Positions 6,021 through 10,138 of a stretch of 10,138 nucleotides of DNA are shown here, in pieces. The notes below the pieces were generated by a model. That model had not been told where the DNA came from. It searched no databases and saw only the letters and a program-made list of their open reading frames with translations. Both the position numbers and the translations under genes were made by a program. How positions within the stretch are numbered: position 1 is the stretch's first letter; each line of letters starts with the position of its first letter. This DNA comes from Candidatus Hydrogenedentota bacterium (GTDB lineage: Bacteria > Hydrogenedentota > Hydrogenedentia > Hydrogenedentales > CAITNO01): positions 1-10,138 of the forward strand of contig JAKLHG010000099.1 in the NCBI GenBank assembly GCA_022710255.1, in the 5' to 3' direction.

Positions 6021-7349
6021 TCAGGCCTTTCGCCGGCTGTAGGGCAGCGTCCAGGGCGCACGATACGGGCAGGCCACCAGCGCGTCCGCCTCCGGATTAT
6101 TGGTTACCCGTTCGGCTTCGGCGTCCCAGTGTACTTCCGCACCCGTGCGCAGCGCCAGGTTGCCCAGGTGCGCAACCGTCGAAACGAAGTGGCCCACCTC
6201 AAAATTCATGATGGGTGCCTCACGAGTGCGCATGCAGTCCAGGAAGTTACGCACGTGGGCCGGGCGCGCATCCGCCGTGTTTTCTTTCTTCATGGGCTCC
6301 AAATCCTTTTTCTTGGGTTCAGGGATGAATTCCCAGCCGCCCTCGCGGATAATGACCGTGCCCTCGGTGCCGCAGAAGAGCATGCCGTGGGGTTGCCCGC
6401 CGGGGCCGAGGCCGCCCACCATCTGGTGTTCGAAAATCAGCATGTAGTCCCTGAATTCATAGAGAGCCGCCTGGGTGTCGGGCGTCTCGCTATTGTCGTT
6501 CAGGGCGAACTTGCCGCCGGTGGAGCTGACCCGCTTCGGCATCTCGTAGCCCATACCCCACTGACATACGTTCAGCAGGTGGACGCCCCAGTCCGTCATG
6601 AGCCCGCCGGCATAATCCCAGAACCAGCGGAAATTGAAATGGAACCGGTTCGGGTTGAAAGGACGCGCGGGCGCGGGTCCCAGCCACATGTCATAATCCA
6701 CGCCTTCGGGAGGTTCCGAATCCGGGGGCGTGCCGATGCCGCCCAGCCAGTCCAGGTACGCCCAGGTGCGCACCATGCGCACCTTGCCAAGGTTGCCGGC
6801 ATGAATAAAGGCGATAGCTTCCTGGTAGTGTTCGCCACTGCGCCACTGGGTGCCCATCTGGACCACGCGTTTGTTGTCTTTTGCCGCTTCCACCATGGCG
6901 CGCCCTTCGTCTATGGTTTTGCCCAGCGGTTTCTCGCAATACACGTCCTTGCCCGCCTGGCAGGCATAGACAGTCGGCAGCGCATGCCAATGGTCCGGTG
7001 TGGCCACAAGTACGGCGTCCAGGTCGTTTCGTTCGATGACGCGCCGGAAATCCTTGACGATTTCCGGCGCCCTTCCGCGGCGCCCTTCAACGAGGCGCGC
7101 GGCCTCGGCTGTCATCTTGTCGTCAATGTCACAGACGATGGGGCACTCCACCTCCGGGTTGCGCAGGAAGGTGTCGATGTCGCCGCGGCCCATGCCGCCG
7201 CACCCGATGGCGCCGATTAAAATCTTGTCATTCGCGGAGACCGGTTTGTTTTCCGCAGCCGCAAACGCGCCCGCAGCGCCGCCCAGGGCCGAGGCCGCAA
7301 GCGCCATGGAGGACTGCTGTAAAAAATTGCGTCGTGAATAGTGGGTCAT
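6021..7349 (-). CDS. Gfo/Idh/MocA family oxidoreductase with Tat signal peptide
   Basis: This is a 442-residue NAD(P)-dependent sugar or cyclitol oxidoreductase. It opens with a twin-arginine signal, SRRNFLQQSS (5-14) followed by an alanine-rich hydrophobic stretch and AFAAAE near 29-33, so the folded protein with bound cofactor is probably exported to the periplasm. The Rossmann motif GCGGMG is at 49-54, the family EKP at 139-141 (CEKPLGKT), TPDHWHA at 118-123, and GGLMTDWGVHLLN at 248-260 with the likely catalytic D253 and H257. Tat-exported members are abundant in Planctomycetota and Verrucomicrobiota. Substrate cannot be inferred. The ATG at 7349 was chosen over 7382 because GGGAGAT lies a proper distance upstream and the Tat motif then sits next to the start. 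It is divergent from the DUF4432 gene, suggesting a shared sugar pathway, and ends 5 bases from the lipoate ligase stop. Confidence 0.9.
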   Translation of the reverse strand: MTHYSRRNFLQQSSMALAASALGGAAGAFAAAENKPVSANDKILIGAIGCGGMGRGDIDTFLRNPEVECPIVCDIDDKMTAEAARLVEGRRGRAPEIVKDFRRVIERNDLDAVLVATPDHWHALPTVYACQAGKDVYCEKPLGKTIDEGRAMVEAAKDNKRVVQMGTQWRSGEHYQEAIAFIHAGNLGKVRMVRTWAYLDWLGGIGTPPDSEPPEGVDYDMWLGPAPARPFNPNRFHFNFRWFWDYAGGLMTDWGVHLLNVCQWGMGYEMPKRVSSTGGKFALNDNSETPDTQAALYEFRDYMLIFEHQMVGGLGPGGQPHGMLFCGTEGTVIIREGGWEFIPEPKKKDLEPMKKENTADARPAHVRNFLDCMRTREAPIMNFEVGHFVSTVAHLGNLALRTGAEVHWDAEAERVTNNPEADALVACPYRAPWTLPYSRRKA

Positions 7350-7498
7350 AATGGATCTCCCGGTTAAGGCACAATGATTCATGGAAACAATGCTAATACA
7401 GCCGTGTTGACTGTAGCAAATTGTTCAGCCGCATGCAAAGCAGCGTACCTGCAACTGAGACGGGTTTTGGAAAGTAGGACAGGATAAATTGGTTGGGT

Positions 7499-7527
7499 TT
7501 GCTTTTTATCGTGTCAAGATGTACGAT
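7499..7527 (+). promoter_or_regulatory. Sigma70-like promoter for the DUF4432 gene with overlapping inverted repeat
   Basis: TTGCTT (7499-7504), exactly 17 bases, and TACGAT (7522-7527) form a reasonable promoter, with a start expected near 7534 and a leader of about 59 bases. ATCGT (7508-7512) and ACGAT (7523-7527) form a 5-bp inverted repeat over the spacer and -10, and TGTCA occurs at 7512-7516 and 7527-7531 as a direct repeat. Either could be a regulator site, but both are short. Confidence 0.4.
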
Positions 7528-7552
7528 GTCACAGAACAGAAAAAAACATCAA

Positions 7553-7572
7553 GGCATGGGTTACCGCATGCC
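7553..7572 (+). promoter_or_regulatory. Small hairpin in the DUF4432 leader
   Basis: GGCATG (7553-7558) and CATGCC (7567-7572) form a 6-bp stem with an 8-base loop. It ends 8 bases before the AGGAGAT ribosome binding site (7581-7587) of the gene starting at 7593. The arms share the GGCATG core with the inverted repeat at 3982-4008, but the spacing differs. It may influence translation or may be chance. Confidence 0.3.
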
Positions 7573-7592
7573 CCGTAGACAGGAGATCTTTT

Positions 7593-8717
7593 ATGCAGAT
7601 TCATGGCAAGAACTATTCGGTTTCGGCGTTGCGTAAACGTGTTGGCAACATGGACCAGGTGGCGGGCATACAATTGGTGAAGCTCGATGAGGGCAACGAG
7701 CGGCCGGTGCGTGCCGCGATTATCCGCACGGGCGGCGGACTGGAAGTGACGGTGTTGCCCGACCGCGGCATGGACATTGCCTCGGCCTATCACAACGGCC
7801 GGGCCATGGGATGGCGTTCTACCACGGGCAATGTGGCGCCCCAGTATTACGAGGCCGAGGGATTCCGCTGGCTGCGCAGCTATTTTGGCGGGCTCATGAC
7901 CACCTGCGGGCTTACCCGGGTCGGCGGGCCCGGCCCCGACAGCGCTTTCCAAGGGCAGGGCCTCCACGGGCGTATCAGCAATACGCCCGCAAAGAATCTG
8001 CAGGTATCCCAGGCGTGGGAAGGCGAGGCGTACGTGATGCGTATTACCGGAACGATGCGCGAGACCTCGGTCTTCGGCGAGAACCTGACGCTAACCCGCA
8101 CAGTCAGCACGGTGCTGGGTGCCTCCTCTTTTCAGATTCATGACGTGGTGGTAAACGAGGGATTCAAGCGGACGGGGTTGATGCTGTTGTATCACTGCAA
8201 CATCGGCTGGCCGGCGGTGGACGAGGGCTCGCGTATCATCGCGCCCAGCGCGCTGGTGGCCGCCCGGGACGCGGAAGCGCGGGACGGCATGGAACGGTGG
8301 CATCTCATGGACGCGCCCACCCATAATTACCGGGAGAAATGCTATTACCATGACCTGCGGCCCGACCGGCGCGGACGGGTTACCGTGGCCATGGTGAATG
8401 ATGGATTTCCGAAAAATGGGTTCGGTGTCTACGTTTCTTTTTTTAAAAAAGAACTGCCCCGTTTCGTGCAATGGAAACAAATGGGCGAACAGGATTATGT
8501 GTGCGGGTTTGAACCGACCCTATGCACGGTGGAAGGCCGGGAGCGGGAAGAGGAACTGGGCCTGCTCAATCAGTTAAAGGCCGGGGAACGCCGCGAATTC
8601 CATCTTGAATTCGGCGCGATTACCGAGGCGGAAACGGTGAAGACGCTGGAGCGAAACGCTGGCGCCGTCAAGACCGCCTATGTGGATGGGTTTGAAGCCT
8701 TTGAAAAAGCGCGCTGA
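7593..8717 (+). CDS. DUF4432 family, aldose 1-epimerase-like protein
   Basis: This 374-residue cytoplasmic protein matches the DUF4432 branch of the galactose-mutarotase (aldose 1-epimerase) fold. Typical stretches are VTVLPDRGMDIASA (52-65), WLRSYFGGLMTTCGLTRVG (93-111), GLHGRISNTPAKN (123-135), and the later LYHCNIGWP and FGVYVSFFKKELPRFVQWKQM segments. Family members are assumed to bind or epimerise a sugar or sugar acid; I cannot name the substrate. The histidine in LHGRISN and the aromatic/acidic residues in the second half are where a mutarotase would place substrate contacts, but the catalytic pair is not assigned with confidence. AGGAGAT five bases before the ATG makes the start firm. 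The gene is divergent from the Tat-exported oxidoreductase, which supports a joint sugar-processing role, and converges with tsaE, leaving only 12 bases between the ends. Confidence 0.85.
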   Translation: MQIHGKNYSVSALRKRVGNMDQVAGIQLVKLDEGNERPVRAAIIRTGGGLEVTVLPDRGMDIASAYHNGRAMGWRSTTGNVAPQYYEAEGFRWLRSYFGGLMTTCGLTRVGGPGPDSAFQGQGLHGRISNTPAKNLQVSQAWEGEAYVMRITGTMRETSVFGENLTLTRTVSTVLGASSFQIHDVVVNEGFKRTGLMLLYHCNIGWPAVDEGSRIIAPSALVAARDAEARDGMERWHLMDAPTHNYREKCYYHDLRPDRRGRVTVAMVNDGFPKNGFGVYVSFFKKELPRFVQWKQMGEQDYVCGFEPTLCTVEGREREEELGLLNQLKAGERREFHLEFGAITEAETVKTLERNAGAVKTAYVDGFEAFEKAR

Positions 8718-8729
8718 CGCGACGCCGGT

Positions 8730-9212
8730 TTACTTCAATCCCATGCGGCGGATTTCCCGCACGAAGGCCGCCCAGCGTTCATTGTCAAGGCAATGATTTT
8801 CAAAACGCAGCAGGCGCGTGTCGCCGCCGCCGTGTTCCAGAAACACGTCAATCCGCCGGTCCGGAAGAAAGCCCGCAGCCCGGTCCGCCCATTCAATGAC
8901 GCATATGCCCTCGGTCTCAATGATATCTTCGTAACCCAGGGTCAGTAATTCCTCCGCGCTGCGCAGGCGGTACAGGTCCAGGTGATACAGGATGCGGTCA
9001 TGGCCGTATTCGTTGACCAGGGTGAACGTCGGGCTGTGGACGGTCGCATTCCCCGTGAAATGGCGGGCCATACCCCGCGTCAGGCAGGTCTTGCCTGTCG
9101 CCAAATCACCGTGAAGGGCGATTACCGTGCCGGGAACCAATAAGGCGGCCAGCCGGGTTCCCAGGGCTTCGGTCTCTTCCATCCGCCGGGTTACGCAGGT
9201 CAGGCTATCCAT
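8730..9212 (-). CDS. tsaE: TsaE, ATPase of tRNA t6A37 threonylcarbamoyl modification
   Basis: TsaE (YjeE) is the ATPase that works with TsaB and TsaD to transfer threonylcarbamoyl to A37 of ANN-decoding tRNAs. The 160-residue product has the family length and order: Walker A GDLATGKT (35-42), HSPTFTLVNEY (59-69), YHLDLYRL (76-83) and EWADR (107-111). The P-loop has A-T where most TsaE proteins have G-A, but it still satisfies GxxxxGK[ST]. The ATG at 9212 overlaps the end of glgA by 8 bases, so translation is probably coupled and the two genes share a transcript. tsaB and tsaD are not in the window. Confidence 0.92.
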   Translation of the reverse strand: MDSLTCVTRRMEETEALGTRLAALLVPGTVIALHGDLATGKTCLTRGMARHFTGNATVHSPTFTLVNEYGHDRILYHLDLYRLRSAEELLTLGYEDIIETEGICVIEWADRAAGFLPDRRIDVFLEHGGGDTRLLRFENHCLDNERWAAFVREIRRMGLK

Positions 9213-10138
9213 CCGCCGCCTCCCGGTTCAAGATGCTTTTATAAAGGGCGACATATGCGGCGGAGGATCGGTCCCAGGAATAATCACGGGCCATGGCGTT
9301 ATCACGCACCCGCCGCATCCGGGGTGCATCCTGGTAGAGTTCCAGTGCACTGCAGATGCACCGGGTGAGGGCCTGGGCGGTCTGGGGAACAAAGGAGAAG
9401 CCTGTTGCCGACATGCCCGAGTTCCCGTGTGGACGGTAGGGGAGGACCGTGTCAGCGAGGCCGCCCGTGCGGCGCACAAGCGGTATCGTACCGTAAGTCA
9501 TGGCATACAGTTGGCCGAGTCCGCAGGGTTCAAAGCGGGACGGCATCAGGAAGAAATCAGATCCCGCATAGACGGCATGGGCGCGACCCGCGTCAAAGCC
9601 GAGGAAGGCGCCGACCCGGTCCGGATGGGCCTGTGCCGCAGCGCGGATCCTTGCCTCGATATCCGGATGTCCCGTACCGAGAACCACCAGCTGCATCTCG
9701 TGTCGCATCAGCGAGGGGAGGGTGTCGACGACAAGGTCCATGCCTTTTTCGGGATAGAGGCGGCTTACAATGCCAAACAGGGGAACATCGCGCGGGGGCA
9801 GGCCGAAGAGGTTCTGCAGCGCCCGCTTGCAAACGGCCTTACCTGAAAGGTCCGTCCGGTCATATCGGGCGGCGATGCGCGCATCCGTTGAAGGGTGCCA
9901 CACCGCATAGTCCACACCGTTGAGAATGCCTGACAAGTCGGCCTGCCGCAAAGCCAGCACGCCATGCAGTCCCGCCCCGTATTCGACAGTCTGAATCTCA
10001 CGGGCATACCTGGGGCTGACTGTGGTTATCTTATCGGCGAACACAATGCCGCCTTTCATCATGTTCATGTCGCCTTCATATTCCAGGTAATTAAAGGAGA
10101 AAAGGCTTCTGTCGAAACCGGTGCTGCCAAAGTGGGCT
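9205..10138 (-). CDS. glgA: Glycogen synthase, GT5 (partial, N-terminus beyond right edge)
   Basis: This is the C-terminal ~310 residues of an ADP-glucose-type glycogen/starch synthase (usual length ~480); the frame stays open to the right edge, so the ATG at 10068 is internal. Upstream codons read AHFGSTGFDRS and FNYLEYEGD, continuing into GGIVFADKITTVSPRYAREI, the characteristic GT5 segment. Further signatures are YGAGLHGVL, the GVDYAVWHPSTD motif, GIVSRLYPEKGMDLV, SDFFLMPSRFEPCGLGQLYAMTYG (nucleotide-sugar binding glutamate in FEPCG) and PLVRRTGGLADTV, as in E. coli GlgA. The N-terminal KxGG motif that binds ADP-glucose should lie outside the window. It adds alpha-1,4-glucosyl units to glucan. 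It overlaps tsaE by 8 bases. No other glycogen gene is visible. Confidence 0.93.
   Translation of the reverse strand, partial: AHFGSTGFDRSLFSFNYLEYEGDMNMMKGGIVFADKITTVSPRYAREIQTVEYGAGLHGVLALRQADLSGILNGVDYAVWHPSTDARIAARYDRTDLSGKAVCKRALQNLFGLPPRDVPLFGIVSRLYPEKGMDLVVDTLPSLMRHEMQLVVLGTGHPDIEARIRAAAQAHPDRVGAFLGFDAGRAHAVYAGSDFFLMPSRFEPCGLGQLYAMTYGTIPLVRRTGGLADTVLPYRPHGNSGMSATGFSFVPQTAQALTRCICSALELYQDAPRMRRVRDNAMARDYSWDRSSAAYVALYKSILNREAADG

Noticed and set aside
5997..7220. 407-codon plus-strand frame opposite the oxidoreductase
   Set aside because: It is longer than many genes here but lies exactly antisense to a protein with full Rossmann and Tat motifs; its His/Ala/Val/Arg-rich product looks like a mirror frame of GC-rich codons.
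9127..9846. 239-codon plus-strand frame opposite glgA and tsaE
   Set aside because: It is antisense to two strongly conserved genes, with no recognisable motif.
1..10138. CRISPR arrays, tRNA or rRNA genes, insertion sequences, phage or defence genes
   Set aside because: I saw no regularly spaced repeats, no cloverleaf-type conserved tRNA arms, no transposase or integrase motifs and no recognised defence proteins on either strand.

Overview
The window is GC-rich bacterial chromosome of ordinary gene density. It carries nine protein genes, two of them cut by the window edges, with short intergenic spaces. No rRNA, tRNA, CRISPR array, transposase, integrase or phage gene was seen. The mixture of a Tat-exported Gfo/Idh/MocA oxidoreductase, a DUF4432 aldose-epimerase-like protein, a GH99-like/WbsX protein and a NupG-type sugar/nucleoside transporter resembles carbohydrate-rich genomes of the Planctomycetota / Verrucomicrobiota / Hydrogenedentota type. 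That placement is an inference from gene content, not from a marker gene.

Layout from left to right. Positions 1-664 (minus) hold the N-terminal part of a GH99-like/WbsX protein that leaves the window on the left. Positions 698-1924 (minus) hold an RhlE-type DEAD-box RNA helicase whose last codons lie in a small GC-rich repeat/hairpin element. A divergent intergenic region (1925-2061) contains a 12-base G tract enclosed by a perfect 8-bp inverted repeat, just upstream of a plus-strand MFS transporter of the NupG family (2062-3258, TTG start). A hairpin overlaps the transporter stop codon. Facing it is an unrecognised AT-richer membrane protein (3287-3919, minus), preceded on the same strand by a YkuE/YaeI-type metallophosphoesterase (4012-5013). 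A second divergent promoter region (5014-5289) leads to a single-domain lipoate-protein ligase (5290-6015, plus). It converges with a Tat-signal Gfo/Idh/MocA oxidoreductase (6021-7349, minus). A third divergent region (7350-7592) leads to a DUF4432 protein (7593-8717, plus). This converges with a minus-strand pair: glgA (glycogen synthase, entering from the right edge) and tsaE, which overlap by 8 bases.

How the genes fit together. The divergent oxidoreductase/DUF4432 pair probably serves sugar modification. The transporter could import a nucleoside or sugar derivative. GlgA makes storage glucan. TsaE serves tRNA t6A modification. The lipoate ligase, helicase and phosphoesterase are housekeeping-type genes. 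I see no single multi-gene system linking them. The most unusual signals are non-coding: the G12 tract in a hairpin before the transporter, the alternative-pairing GC-rich element at the helicase 3' end, and the irregular translation starts of the phosphoesterase and the membrane protein.
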